Shown one piece after another: positions 33,471 to 42,573 of a DNA stretch of 64,000 nt. Each line of letters starts with the position of its first letter. Within the stretch, counting starts at the first letter, position 1. Made by a program: the position numbers and the translations under genes. Origin of the DNA: Streptomyces sp. NBC_01116 (lineage in GTDB: Bacteria; Actinomycetota; Actinomycetes; Streptomycetales; Streptomycetaceae). The notes under the pieces are model-generated. The model saw only the letters and a program-made list of their open reading frames with translations. It did no database searches and had not been told where the DNA came from. The DNA is taken from positions 5,503,501 to 5,567,500 of the forward strand of contig NZ_CP108644.1 of the NCBI RefSeq assembly GCF_041435495.1, given 5' to 3'.

Positions 33471-35081
33471 ATGCGTAGCCAGGACGGTGCCGAGAAGACC
33501 GGCGCCGAGCACAGGCCGGCCCCGGCCCGCCCGCCTGCAGCCGCGGGACCGCCCCTCGCCGGGCTCCACACCATGCAGACCACGGTCGGGAACGCGGCCG
33601 TCGTCCAGATGCTGCGGGACGCCTGCCACCAGCAGACCGAACAGGGCACCGTGCAGCGCTCCGCCGTCCCGGATGTCCTGCGCGCCGCCGGTCGGCCGAT
33701 GGACGACGCCACCCGCTCCGACATGGAAGCCCGGCTCGGTGCGGACTTCTCCGATGTCCGCATCCACAACGACAGCGCCGCCAAGGCCTCGGCCGCCGAG
33801 GTGGGTGCCCGTGCCTACACCTCGGGCAACCACGTCGTCATCGGTGACGGCGGAGGTGACAAGCACACCCTCGCCCACGAACTCACCCACGTCATCCAGC
33901 AGCGCCGGGGCCCCGTCGCCGGGACCGACAACGGGGCGGGTCTGAGCGTCTCCGACCCGTCCGACCGCTTCGAACGGGAAGCCGAAGCCAACGCCACCCG
34001 CGCGCTCGGTCGCCCGGCGCCGTCGACCGCGGCACACGCTCCGGGCAGCGGGGCTACCCCGCGCCCCGCATCCGGGGCGCAGGCCGCGGCTGCTCCGGTG
34101 CAGCGTACGGTGACGGCCGGGGGCCAGCAGTACAACGACGTCGCCGGCCTTCTCCAGGCAGCCGAGGCAGCCGGGTTCAACACCATCAACTTCGCTGAGG
34201 GAACCTGGCTCCGCCCCCTGCTGACGTCCATGGTCGAATCGGGCATCAACTACACGTTCTCCCAGGGGACGGCCGCCGACGCGCTGCTCTGGGTGGCGAT
34301 GCAGTCGGTGGTCGAAGACCTGTACCGCCATCTGAGCCGTCACATCGACACGCCGGAACAGGAAGGGGAGGCGCCGGCACAGGAAGCGGGAGCACCCGCC
34401 GTCGGCGGACAGAACAGCTACAGCTTCACGGACAAGCTGAGAATCCTGCGCAGCGAGCAGGCCCGGTTCGCCGCCGTGGGCATCACATCCACCGGCTCCG
34501 AGCAGGCCGAGCAGCGCCGGGACTTCACCATCCTCGGCCGGACCTACAGCGTGGGGCGCCAGGGAACGAACCACTACTACGTCTTCCCGCCGGACGGCGG
34601 CATGCACACCTACGCGGGCGGCGAGGACGGGCTGCGGAAGAACACCGCCAACGCCGTCACCCAGGCCCTTCTCTACAGCTCCAACACGGAAGCGGCGCCG
34701 ACCGGAGCACAGCCCAGTGTCCGGGACCTCGACGAGTTCGTGTTCGCCTTCCTGGCCGAGCCCACCAGGTGGAATCCCGAACACATCTTCAACGTTCTGG
34801 CCCTGGAGCGGGAACCGAAGCCGACCCTCCCGGGCGGCAGTCCCAGGATCACCGGGGGCGCGGCCACCGTCCCCCTGCCGATGGCCGCGGGAGGAACGTT
34901 CAACCCCGACACCGGCCCCGGCAACCTCGGCGTGCTGGCGGACCGGGTCCCCGACCGGGCGATCACCCTCACGCGGAGGCTCGGGCTGAGCGGGGGACTG
35001 ACGAAGCTTCTGGGAAGGCCCAACATCACCCGCGAGGATCTCACCAGATTCATGGGCCAGGGCCTGGGCATCCTTGAGTGA
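33471..35081 (+). CDS. DUF4157 (eCIS-core) zinc-peptidase-like protein
   Basis: A 536-residue protein without signal peptide. Residues about 65-145 are the DUF4157 domain: the opening TTVGNAAVVQML, then FSDVRIHNDSAAKASAAEVGARAYTSGNHVVIG and the metal motif HELTH (136-140). The acidic third ligand may be in RFEREAEANA (167-176). Residues 200-536 are an unknown domain, perhaps a passenger effector. DUF4157 proteins are known with extracellular contractile injection systems and as toxin carriers; no tube, sheath or baseplate genes are in this window. AGGAAAGAGG precedes ATG 33471. Confidence 0.8.
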   Translation: MRSQDGAEKTGAEHRPAPARPPAAAGPPLAGLHTMQTTVGNAAVVQMLRDACHQQTEQGTVQRSAVPDVLRAAGRPMDDATRSDMEARLGADFSDVRIHNDSAAKASAAEVGARAYTSGNHVVIGDGGGDKHTLAHELTHVIQQRRGPVAGTDNGAGLSVSDPSDRFEREAEANATRALGRPAPSTAAHAPGSGATPRPASGAQAAAAPVQRTVTAGGQQYNDVAGLLQAAEAAGFNTINFAEGTWLRPLLTSMVESGINYTFSQGTAADALLWVAMQSVVEDLYRHLSRHIDTPEQEGEAPAQEAGAPAVGGQNSYSFTDKLRILRSEQARFAAVGITSTGSEQAEQRRDFTILGRTYSVGRQGTNHYYVFPPDGGMHTYAGGEDGLRKNTANAVTQALLYSSNTEAAPTGAQPSVRDLDEFVFAFLAEPTRWNPEHIFNVLALEREPKPTLPGGSPRITGGAATVPLPMAAGGTFNPDTGPGNLGVLADRVPDRAITLTRRLGLSGGLTKLLGRPNITREDLTRFMGQGLGILE

Positions 35082-35390
35082 CCCGGCAAAGGGAACAAGG
35101 ATGCTGGAAAGACCTGAAAGGGCACGAAAAGAAACGAATGGGTGCCCTGGCCGACCACGGCCTGATTCACCAGCCCGGGCTCCGGCCCGCGAGGCCGGGG
35201 GCGACCGCCGGGGCAAAGAACCGGCCACATGCTCTCCGGGCCCGTCACCCGAACGGCGGACCGTCGTTGGTGTTGTGGGCCGGAATCCGGACAGCCCGGC
35301 GCAGGAGACCATGACGCGCCGCGCGCCGAGGACACATTCATCAGGTGGGGTGCCGAGGTGCACGTACGAACTGGCGTCGAGGAGGGTGTG
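35082..35390. other. Intergenic stretch with no recognised feature
   Basis: 309 nt with somewhat lower GC at its start than the surroundings. It should carry the promoter of the next gene. I see no clear hairpin, repeat or reading frame. Confidence 0.4.
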
Positions 35391-36941
35391 ATGGGTGTGG
35401 AGGCCCACGCGACGAACGAACGGGTGACGGGCCGCACGTGGACGGTGCGGCTCGACCCCGTCGGGCGCGGCCGTGCGGACGTACGCGTCTCGTGCAGCCG
35501 CCCGGCCTGCGCCGCACAGGTGCTGCCCTCCGCGGCCGTCGGCCGGACCGCGGCGGTCGAGCATCTCAAGGCCCACCTCCGCGCGGGCCCGGCCCCCCGC
35601 CCCTCGGCGTACTGCGCCTGCCGGGCCGCGGAATGCCACACCCACATCCGCCCCGCCGGACCCCGTGAGCGCCCCGTGCCCTGGAGGTGCGGGGGCGCGA
35701 TCGTCCTGGCCGTCGTCACGGACCGGGAAGGGCGCTGGTGGCAGGTGATGGAGTGCTGCTCGCGCTGCGCGGCCGGCCACCCCACCGCGAAGGTCGTCGC
35801 CACCGCCCCGGCCCCCGACAGGGCGGCTCCGGCCGACGGTTTCCGCGCCCCGGCGGCCCCCGCCCCGACCGTGTCGGCCGTCGGGCCCCACTTCTCGCAC
35901 AGCGCTTCCGGGACCACAGCCCCGCCCGAGGTGCCGGCGCCCCGGGCCGCGAGGCCGGCGCGGAAGCGTGCCCGGCGGGGAAGGATCGCGCAGCGTTTCG
36001 TCCCGCACGACCTGCGGCCCGTCACGCTGCGGGACGAACTCGCCGAACTCGGCGAACTCTTCCGCGCCTACCAGCAGCGCGCCGAACCCGACCTCGCGGT
36101 GCTCGCCGAGCTGCACACCCGTAAGGCGAAGGCCTTCAGCGCCTGGGCCGAAGTGACCGCCGACACCGGACTGCGCCTCGACGCCCAGCGGGCCGAACAG
36201 GCCGCCGCCACCGCCCGTCTCCAGCATCTGAACCGCATCGGTGAGGCTCCGGAAGGCGAAGAGCCCGCTGTGGCACGGCTGCTGACCGCGCCCGCCCAGT
36301 GGGACCACGCACGGGCCGTCCTCGCCCACGTGGCCGGCCATTCGCCCCTGCCGGGGCCGGAGGCCCGCCTGCTGGTGGTCATGCTGACGCTGCGCACCGC
36401 GCAGGCCGGCGTCGGCAACCTCGTCGGGCAGGACCTCAAGGGGCTGCCCCTGCCGGATGCCGAGCACCTGGTGGGGCAACTGGTGGAGTGCGGCTGGCTG
36501 GAAATGGCCGGGACCGTCGACGAACTGATCGCCTCCCGTCCGGAGAACCCCACCCGCATCAGCGTGCCGTCCCTGACACCCGACGAGAGCGAACCGGGTC
36601 CGTTCACCTTCGGCAGGAAGATGCGACCCAAGCTCAGCGGATGGGCCCAGCGAGTCGTCGGCGAGAAGAAGCTGCGCAAGGCCAAGACCGGGGCCGACGC
36701 CCGCCTGCTCGCCCTGGCCCTGGCCACCGGCGTCACGGCCGACGGGCACCTGGGGCCCGAGGGCGAGGGCCTCGACCTGGAAGCCCTCGCCTCCTGGTGC
36801 GCCATCGACCCCGGCGACCTGCGGGAGCTGGTGGACCGGCTGACCGTGGCGGACTGGCTGACGGACGCGGCCGTCACCGACACCGCCCTCACCGGCCGGC
36901 TGTCCGAACGTGTCCTCCCTCTCAGCTGCCCGCTGGTCTGA
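35391..36941 (+). CDS. Uncharacterised Cys-rich protein
   Basis: A 516-residue soluble protein I do not recognise. The N-terminal 125 residues have many cysteines in pairs (SCSRPACAAQ, YCACRAAECHTH, WRCGGA, MECCSRCAAGH), so zinc binding is likely. A Pro/Ala linker follows; the C-terminal 320 residues are helical and include winged-helix-like stretches (LPDAEHLVGQLVECGWLEM; LEALASWCAIDPGDLRELVDRLTVADWL), suggesting nucleic-acid binding. GAGGAGGG precedes ATG 35391. Confidence 0.65.
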   Translation: MGVEAHATNERVTGRTWTVRLDPVGRGRADVRVSCSRPACAAQVLPSAAVGRTAAVEHLKAHLRAGPAPRPSAYCACRAAECHTHIRPAGPRERPVPWRCGGAIVLAVVTDREGRWWQVMECCSRCAAGHPTAKVVATAPAPDRAAPADGFRAPAAPAPTVSAVGPHFSHSASGTTAPPEVPAPRAARPARKRARRGRIAQRFVPHDLRPVTLRDELAELGELFRAYQQRAEPDLAVLAELHTRKAKAFSAWAEVTADTGLRLDAQRAEQAAATARLQHLNRIGEAPEGEEPAVARLLTAPAQWDHARAVLAHVAGHSPLPGPEARLLVVMLTLRTAQAGVGNLVGQDLKGLPLPDAEHLVGQLVECGWLEMAGTVDELIASRPENPTRISVPSLTPDESEPGPFTFGRKMRPKLSGWAQRVVGEKKLRKAKTGADARLLALALATGVTADGHLGPEGEGLDLEALASWCAIDPGDLRELVDRLTVADWLTDAAVTDTALTGRLSERVLPLSCPLV

Positions 36942-36994
36942 GAGCGGAAGCGGCCAGGTCGTACGAACACCCAGCAGGGAGACCGGAGTTACCT

Positions 36995-37053
<59 letters not shown>

Positions 37054-37064
<11 letters not shown>

Positions 37065-37872
37065 CCCGTCGGTCGGCGGCGGCGCCAGTCACCGATGCCT
37101 CGAACGAGGCGTCGCCCTTGAGGTAGCGTCCCGGCGACGTGCCGACGGTTCGCCGGAACGCCGCGAGGAAGGCGCTCGGTGTCGCGTATCCCACGGTGTG
37201 CGCGACCCGCGATACGGGCTGGCCCTCGGCGAGCAGAGGAAGCGCGGCACGCAACCGCACCTGGGTGCGCCAGCGGTCGAAGTGCATGCCGGTGTCGTGG
37301 ACGAACAGCCGGGTCAGGGTGCGTCGGCTCACCCCGATGGCCCGTGCGTGCGCCTCAAGACTCCGTGAGTCCGCCGGGTCGGCGAGCAGTGCGTCGGCCA
37401 CGGCGCGTACGCGGTCGTCGGTGGGGTGCGGGACGTCGATGGGGGTGGCCGGCAAGGGGTGCAGCAGATCCGGGACGACCGCCTCGGCCCGTAACCGCGG
37501 GCCGTCGTCGAGGTCGGTGCGGCTGAGGTGGACGATGAGGCGGGCCAGCAGTCCGTCGACGCCGACCGGCGTGGGGTCCGCCCAGTCCAGGTCGCATCGG
37601 TCCGGTTCGAAGTAGAGGCTGCACAGCACCGCCTCGCGGGTCGCACCGGTCCGGTGGACCACCCCCGCGGGCACCCACAGCGCCCGTGTGGGTGGCAGGA
37701 CCCAGGAGGAGTCGTCGACGGCGACGCCGAGCACACCGCGCCGCGCCCAGACCAACTGGTGGTGCTGCGGGTGGCTGTGCGGAATGAACCACTCCCCGTG
37801 CGCCAACGGGAAGCTCCCGACGACGATCGCGCCCACCCCGGGCGGGACGGCTCCCATCGCGTCCTCGGTCAT
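37054..37872 (-). CDS. AraC-family regulator with cupin N-terminus (NimR-like)
   Basis: A 272-residue regulator. Residues 1-110 are a cupin-type sensor (FIPHSHPQHHQLVWARRGVLGV, LPPTRALWVPAGVVHRTGA); residues about 165-262 hold the paired helix-turn-helix (LEAHARAIGVSRRTLTRLFVHDTGM and VSRVAHTVGYATPSAFLAAFRRTVGTSPGRYL). It resembles E. coli NimR, which controls an adjacent MFS exporter, and here too an MFS gene is divergent. The C-terminus ADRRADA runs into a heptamer repeat. Confidence 0.88.
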
Positions 37873-38033
37873 GGGTGCAGCCTATGGCCTCATCGCGATA
37901 CGACGTGGCCTGGTAGCGCATCGCGGTCGGCGCGGCCGGTGCATAGCGTCATTGGCATGCCGATCGATCACCCACCGCGCCACGGGCGCTGCCGCAGTTC
38001 ACAGGGGCCGTTGCCGAGGACAGGGCGCTCAGC

Positions 38034-39533
38034 ATGACGTCGGAACCAACCACCGCCGCCGTCCACGCCCTTGGGCGCCGGAGGCCGGCCCTGGTGGTGC
38101 TGTGCTTCGTACAGTTCATGCTCGTCCTGGACGACAACGTGGTGAGCGTGGCGCTCCCCAGCATGAGGGAGGATCTCGGCTTCGGCACCGCGGGCCTGGC
38201 CTGGGTCGTCAACGCCTACTTCCTCGCCTTCGGCGGGCTGTTGCTGCTGTTCGGCCGCATGGCCGACCTGCTGGGCCGCAGGCGCGTCTTCCTGACCGGT
38301 GTGGCGCTGTTCGGTGCGGCGAGCCTGGTCTGCGGGCTCGCGCAGGAGCCCTGGCAGCTCGTGGCCGGACGGTTCGTCCAGGGCGCGGGCGCGGCCATGG
38401 CAAGCCCGGCCGCGCTGGCACTGATCGCGCTGCTGTTCCCCGGTACCGAGGAGCGCGCCAAGGCGTTCGGCATCTGGGGCGGCATCGCGGGTCTCGGCGG
38501 CACGATGGGCCTGGTGATCTCCGGCGCGCTGACCGGTCTGGCGTCCTGGCGCTGGATCTTCCTGATCAACCTGCCGGTGGTCGTGGCGGCCGTGGTGCTG
38601 CTCCCGCGCCTGGTGCCCGAGAGCCGGGCCGGACGCGCGGTGCGCCTCGACGTACCCGGCGCGGTGCTCGGCACCGGTGCTCTGGTGGCCCTGGTCTACG
38701 GACTGCTCCGGACGGGGGAGTCGGGCTGGGGCGACACGACCGCTGCCGGGTCCCTGGTGCTGGCCGTGCTTCTGGCCGTCGCCTTCGTCGCGGTCGAGGC
38801 ACGGACCGCCGAGCCGCTGGTGCCGTTGTCGTTCCTGTCCTTCCGGATCCGTGCCGTCGCCAACGGGACGACACTGCTGTTCTCCGCCGCCATGTACGCG
38901 ATGGCCTTCCTGCTGATGGTGCACCTGCAGACGGTGCTGGGCTACCGCCCGCTCACCGCCGGCGTCGCCTACCTGCCCTATGGTGCGGGCATCCTCGCGG
39001 GCATGTGGCTCTCCTCCCGAGCGGTGGCCAGGCTCGGCGTGCGCCCGGCCCTCGTCCTGTCCTTCCTGATCAGCGCCGCCGGACTGCTGCTGCTGTCCGG
39101 TGTGGCGCCGAGCGACGGCTACGTCTCCGGAGTGCTGCCCGGCATGCTCGTCACGAGCCTCGGGTGCGGGCTGGCTCTGCCGGCCCTGACCGTCGCCGCG
39201 CTCACGGGCACCACCGAGGAGGACGCCGGACTCGGCTCGGCCGTCCTGAGCTCCGTTCAGCAGGTCGGCGGCGCCGTGGGGGTGGCGGTGCTGGTCGCTC
39301 TGGCTTCGCGCCGCAGCGACGCCCTGGCCGCGCGGGAGGGGCCCCTGCGCGCCGCGACGGAAGGCTTCTCCTTCGCGCTCACCGTCGCCGCGGTCCTCCT
39401 CGCCCTCGGCGCTGTCCTCATCGGCGCCCTGCTCGGGAAGAAGCACCGCGCGGAGCACGCGCTCGACGCCGCAGAAACCGTAGGAACCGCAGGAACCGCA
39501 GAAGCTCCGGCCGACCACACACATCGCACCTAG
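38034..39533 (+). CDS. MFS exporter, DHA2 (EmrB/QacA) family
   Basis: A 499-residue drug:H+ antiporter with about 14 membrane helices. Motif A-like GRMADLLGRRRVFLTG follows helix 2, and motif C-like GRFVQGAGAAMASPAALALIALLFPG is present with the typical VLDDNVVSVALPSM in helix 1. It should export toxic compounds or antibiotics. It is divergent from the AraC-family gene, which probably controls it. The 160-nt gap has repeated CATCGCG elements but no sure operator. Confidence 0.9.
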   Translation: MTSEPTTAAVHALGRRRPALVVLCFVQFMLVLDDNVVSVALPSMREDLGFGTAGLAWVVNAYFLAFGGLLLLFGRMADLLGRRRVFLTGVALFGAASLVCGLAQEPWQLVAGRFVQGAGAAMASPAALALIALLFPGTEERAKAFGIWGGIAGLGGTMGLVISGALTGLASWRWIFLINLPVVVAAVVLLPRLVPESRAGRAVRLDVPGAVLGTGALVALVYGLLRTGESGWGDTTAAGSLVLAVLLAVAFVAVEARTAEPLVPLSFLSFRIRAVANGTTLLFSAAMYAMAFLLMVHLQTVLGYRPLTAGVAYLPYGAGILAGMWLSSRAVARLGVRPALVLSFLISAAGLLLLSGVAPSDGYVSGVLPGMLVTSLGCGLALPALTVAALTGTTEEDAGLGSAVLSSVQQVGGAVGVAVLVALASRRSDALAAREGPLRAATEGFSFALTVAAVLLALGAVLIGALLGKKHRAEHALDAAETVGTAGTAEAPADHTHRT

Positions 39534-39551
39534 CCGCCGCTTCCCGCCTGT

Positions 39552-39581
39552 GCCCCTGCCGGTCTCCCTGCCGGCAGGGGC
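39552..39581. terminator. Hairpin between convergent mfs and lipoprotein genes
   Basis: GCCCCTGCCGG and CCGGCAGGGGC form a perfect 11-bp stem with an 8-nt loop in the 72-nt gap. Likely bidirectional terminator. Confidence 0.7.
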
Positions 39582-39605
39582 CCGCCCCTACGTGTCGGTG
39601 ATCGA

Positions 39606-40265
39606 CTACTTGACGGTGATCGACCCCACGAACGCGTCCAGGTCCTCCCCGTCGACCGCGTCCTTCACCGCGTTCAGGCGCACCACGAACGGAACGCCCT
39701 TCGCGTCCACGCCCGCGACCAGGACCCCGGTCATCGGCGTCCCCACGGTCGGGGTGCCGTCCTGGCCGTCCGCCGTGAAGTCGTAGTCGATCCGGCGGGC
39801 TTCGCGGGCCTCGCGTGCGTCGTCCGGGCCCGCGAGGCGCACATCCTCCGTCGCCCGGCGGGTGGAGTTCATGCCGATGCCGGCGCCCGCCGCCGCTGCC
39901 GCCCCGGCCGCGTCGCTCACCCCGGTGGCGAAGTCCAGCTGGACCGAGACCATGCCGGTCCGGATGCCGTCCCTCTCCTGGAGCGCCACGGCGGCGTTGC
40001 TCTTCGCCCGCTCGGCCGCGGGCTGTTCCGCGTACCCCTCGCTCTTCGGGTAGCCGACGCGCAGGCTGCCGGTCTCCAGCGTGCCCCAGCCCTCGGGCAC
40101 GGAGGCCGTGTCCTGGCCGTCGCCGCATCCGGTGAGCAGGAGGGCCAGTCCCGCGACGGCCGCCGTGCCGGCCGTCACCCGCCGGGCCATGCGCTTCGTC
40201 CGCCGCCGGACCGTGTGCGTCGTCCGCAGCCGAGCCGTGCGCGTCGTGCGCTTCCTGACACCCAT
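39606..40265 (-). CDS. Putative lipoprotein paired with the chimeric pilin-like gene
   Basis: A 219-residue exported protein with a long basic N-terminus (Arg/Thr-rich), a hydrophobic core AAVAGLALLLTGC and a lipobox Cys near residue 47. The mature part contains ESE-like beta segments (GSLRVGYPKSEGY, GMVSVQLDFATGV, RIDYDFTADG). It starts 17 nt after the 673-residue pilin-like gene ends and so is probably in its operon. Function unknown; by context a membrane-anchored helper of that protein. Confidence 0.75.
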   Translation of the reverse strand: MGVRKRTTRTARLRTTHTVRRRTKRMARRVTAGTAAVAGLALLLTGCGDGQDTASVPEGWGTLETGSLRVGYPKSEGYAEQPAAERAKSNAAVALQERDGIRTGMVSVQLDFATGVSDAAGAAAAAGAGIGMNSTRRATEDVRLAGPDDAREAREARRIDYDFTADGQDGTPTVGTPMTGVLVAGVDAKGVPFVVRLNAVKDAVDGEDLDAFVGSITVK

Positions 40266-40282
40266 CGTTCGTCCCGCCTCCC

Positions 40283-42304
40283 TCAGTTCGCGCAGTAGCT
40301 GTACGGAAGATACGTGCGCGCGTCGCCCTGCGGGGCCCCGAGGAACCGCGCGTCCGCCAGGGTCTCCTTCTTCGCCTCCGTGGAGAGGGAGAAGCCGAGG
40401 CTCATGCCCAGCGAGATCTCGAAGCCGAACTCCTGGGCGTCGCTCTCGCCGGTGTACCGCATCGAGCTGGACAGACCATCCTCGAACATCAGCCGCTGGA
40501 AGGGGTCGTTGCCCTCCGGGCGGTTCTCCATGCCGTGGTCGCCGAAGAGGTACGCGAACGGGGCGGTGTTGTTCCCGGAACCGTCCAGCCACTGTTCGGC
40601 GATACCCCGATCGGCCTCCGTGTCCGCGTCGGCGTCCTTGCCGAAGACGATCGAGTTCGTCACCACGTCGATGCCGGTGTCGCCCGAGGAGTCCGACGCG
40701 CTTCCCTTGCCGCCGCGCTTGTCCTGGCCGCTCTCGCCGTTGTCGCCGCCGACCTCGACCTTGCCGGAGGCCGAACCGCTCTCCACCGTCTGCGTCATGT
40801 CGATGCGGACGATCTTCCCGGTCCTCTGGTCGCGGGTGACGGTGATGGCGCCCGTGCGGTTCTGCTTGCCGCCGACGGTCCCCTTGACCGGGCCCGCGTT
40901 TCCGCCGGCCCTGCCCTCCAGTTCGAGCTTGGCGGTGTACGTGTACGACTCGTTGCCGTTCACGTCGTCCCTGGTGATCGTGACCTCGGGCGAGAACTTC
41001 GCCCTGCCGCCCAGCTTCGCGCCGAGTTCGCCCTCGTCGCCGCCCTTCACGGAGAGGCCGCCGTCCGCGTAGGCGTTGAGCCCGACGGTCGAGTAGGAGA
41101 TCTTCCTGTCGCCGATCTTCCGCTCGATGTCCTCCTTCTTCTCCGCCCACTTCATCGCGGAGTACCAGCCGCCGCCGTAGCCGCCGCTGTGCTTGGTGGA
41201 GGTCTCCCACATCTTCATCTCCTCGATGTCGTCCCGCATCTTCCGCGCCTCCTCCTCGCTCGCGAAGATCCAGGTGTCACCGTTGGTGATCTTGATGCCG
41301 CCGCCGATGTCGACGTCCGCCTTGCCGAGGCTCCCGAGCTTGACGCCCGGGGTGCCGGCGGTGGCCCCGGCGGACGCGGCGTCGGTGAACGTCATCGAGA
41401 CGACCGTGTCCTTCCCGTCGACCGTGCCGTCGCCGTTCACGTCGGTGCTCGCCTGCGAGACCTTCTGCTGGAAGCCGTACTCCTCGCCCCACTCGAACCA
41501 GCCGATCTTCACCTTGCCGCCCGCCGTGTCCGAGATGCTGGAGATCTGGCACATCTTCGGCTCGTAGTCGGCGTCCGTCCCCGGCTTCGCCTCGGGGTCC
41601 TGGCCGTCGGCCGGGCACGAGCCGCCGCCACCCGCCAGCGAACTGATCGCGCACCGCAGGCGCTCCCCGATCTTCCCGCCGACCCCGGCCATCGCCATCG
41701 CGCCGATCAGCAGGGTGACGAGGACGACGAGCCCCAGGTACTCCGTCGCGGTCGCGCCGCCGTCCCGCCAGTCGTACGCGTACCGGGGCGGCTCCGGGGT
41801 CCGGGTGGCGCGCTCCTCCAGGAGCCGGTCGACGGCCACCCCGGACGCCGCGCCCGCCGCCAGCGAGACGCCGGGCATGAGGACGCCCTCGATACCGACG
41901 ACGTCGCCGGCGACGGCGAAGCCGTACAGGAGACCGGCCAGGGGCACGGCGAGGGCGGCGAGCAGATACAGGGTGCGGGAGGACGCGCGGTACTCGTCGG
42001 GGAGGATCCGGGCGGAGGCCAGGACGGTCAGGAGCGTCACGGTGAGAGCGGGGAGATGGAGCAGGGCCAGCCGCCACCCGAAGGTCTCCAGCCGGGCCTC
42101 GGTGCCCAGCAGGTCGACCAGGACCCGGCTCGTGACGAACCCGGCGGCGAGATAGACGAGGGCGCCCGTCACCCAGCTGCGGGTCAACGCGAAGAACCGG
42201 CCGCCCTGTTGGGCGTGGCGTGAGGCACCGGACCCCGCGATGCCGTGGTGCCCCGGCGCTGTCCGGCCCGTGTTCCGGTCTCCCCGGCCCCCGCCACCGT
42301 TCAC
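40283..42304 (-). CDS. Four-helix membrane protein with internal prepilin segment and exported EF-hand domain
   Basis: A 673-residue protein of unusual build. Helices lie near 42-65, 75-98, 110-132 and 140-158. Then comes a Flp/TadE-type segment, GGATATEYLG (182-191) followed by LVVLVTLLIGAMAMAGVGG, with the Glu at the +5 position expected after cleavage. The C-terminal 450 residues are hydrophilic and beta-rich, with Cys pairs and an EF-hand/dockerin loop DVNGDGTVDGKD (288-299). GTG 42304 has GAGGAGAGG upstream. Cleavage by the A24 peptidase would release a pilin-headed exported domain. Function not known. Confidence 0.75.
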   Translation of the reverse strand: MNGGGGRGDRNTGRTAPGHHGIAGSGASRHAQQGGRFFALTRSWVTGALVYLAAGFVTSRVLVDLLGTEARLETFGWRLALLHLPALTVTLLTVLASARILPDEYRASSRTLYLLAALAVPLAGLLYGFAVAGDVVGIEGVLMPGVSLAAGAASGVAVDRLLEERATRTPEPPRYAYDWRDGGATATEYLGLVVLVTLLIGAMAMAGVGGKIGERLRCAISSLAGGGGSCPADGQDPEAKPGTDADYEPKMCQISSISDTAGGKVKIGWFEWGEEYGFQQKVSQASTDVNGDGTVDGKDTVVSMTFTDAASAGATAGTPGVKLGSLGKADVDIGGGIKITNGDTWIFASEEEARKMRDDIEEMKMWETSTKHSGGYGGGWYSAMKWAEKKEDIERKIGDRKISYSTVGLNAYADGGLSVKGGDEGELGAKLGGRAKFSPEVTITRDDVNGNESYTYTAKLELEGRAGGNAGPVKGTVGGKQNRTGAITVTRDQRTGKIVRIDMTQTVESGSASGKVEVGGDNGESGQDKRGGKGSASDSSGDTGIDVVTNSIVFGKDADADTEADRGIAEQWLDGSGNNTAPFAYLFGDHGMENRPEGNDPFQRLMFEDGLSSSMRYTGESDAQEFGFEISLGMSLGFSLSTEAKKETLADARFLGAPQGDARTYLPYSYCAN

Positions 42305-42377
42305 GGTGCACCTCTCCTCGACCCCGCGCGTCCTGCCCGACGGCCGAGAGCGTACGGCCGAAAAGCTTCCCCGGCCC

Positions 42378-42405
42378 GGGCCCACGGCCCCCATTGCGGG
42401 CCCAA
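42378..42405 (-). promoter_or_regulatory. Tripartite GGGCCC box upstream of the chimeric pilin-like gene
   Basis: On the minus strand: TTGGGCCC, 6 nt, GGGGCC, 2 nt, GGGCCC, the same 28-bp geometry as before flp. It lies 74 nt upstream of GTG 42304. Confidence 0.6.
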
Positions 42406-42454
42406 GTGCCGTTTAAGGCAGTCGTGTTGCGTCGAGGCGCGGCTGCCGTTCCGC

Positions 42455-42482
42455 TTGGGGCCGCCCGTGGGCCCGTGGGCCC
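42455..42482 (+). promoter_or_regulatory. Tripartite GGGCCC box upstream of the 42574 gene
   Basis: On the plus strand: TTGGGGCC, 6 nt, GGGCCC, 2 nt, GGGCCC in 28 bp. It ends 91 nt before ATG 42574 and faces away from the box at 42378, so the two divergent genes each have one. Confidence 0.55.
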
Positions 42483-42573
42483 ACGCCGCCCCGGCCGCGG
42501 CTCAGTACGCTCGGATGTGCCGGTGGTCGCCGACCACGACGCCGCGACGAACACGACGGGGGTGGGGGCGTCG

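Noticed and set aside
33399..36749. 1116-codon minus-strand frame
   Set aside because: It lies antisense to the DUF4157 and Cys-rich genes and shows no domain; a long open frame is expected by chance in DNA this rich in GC.
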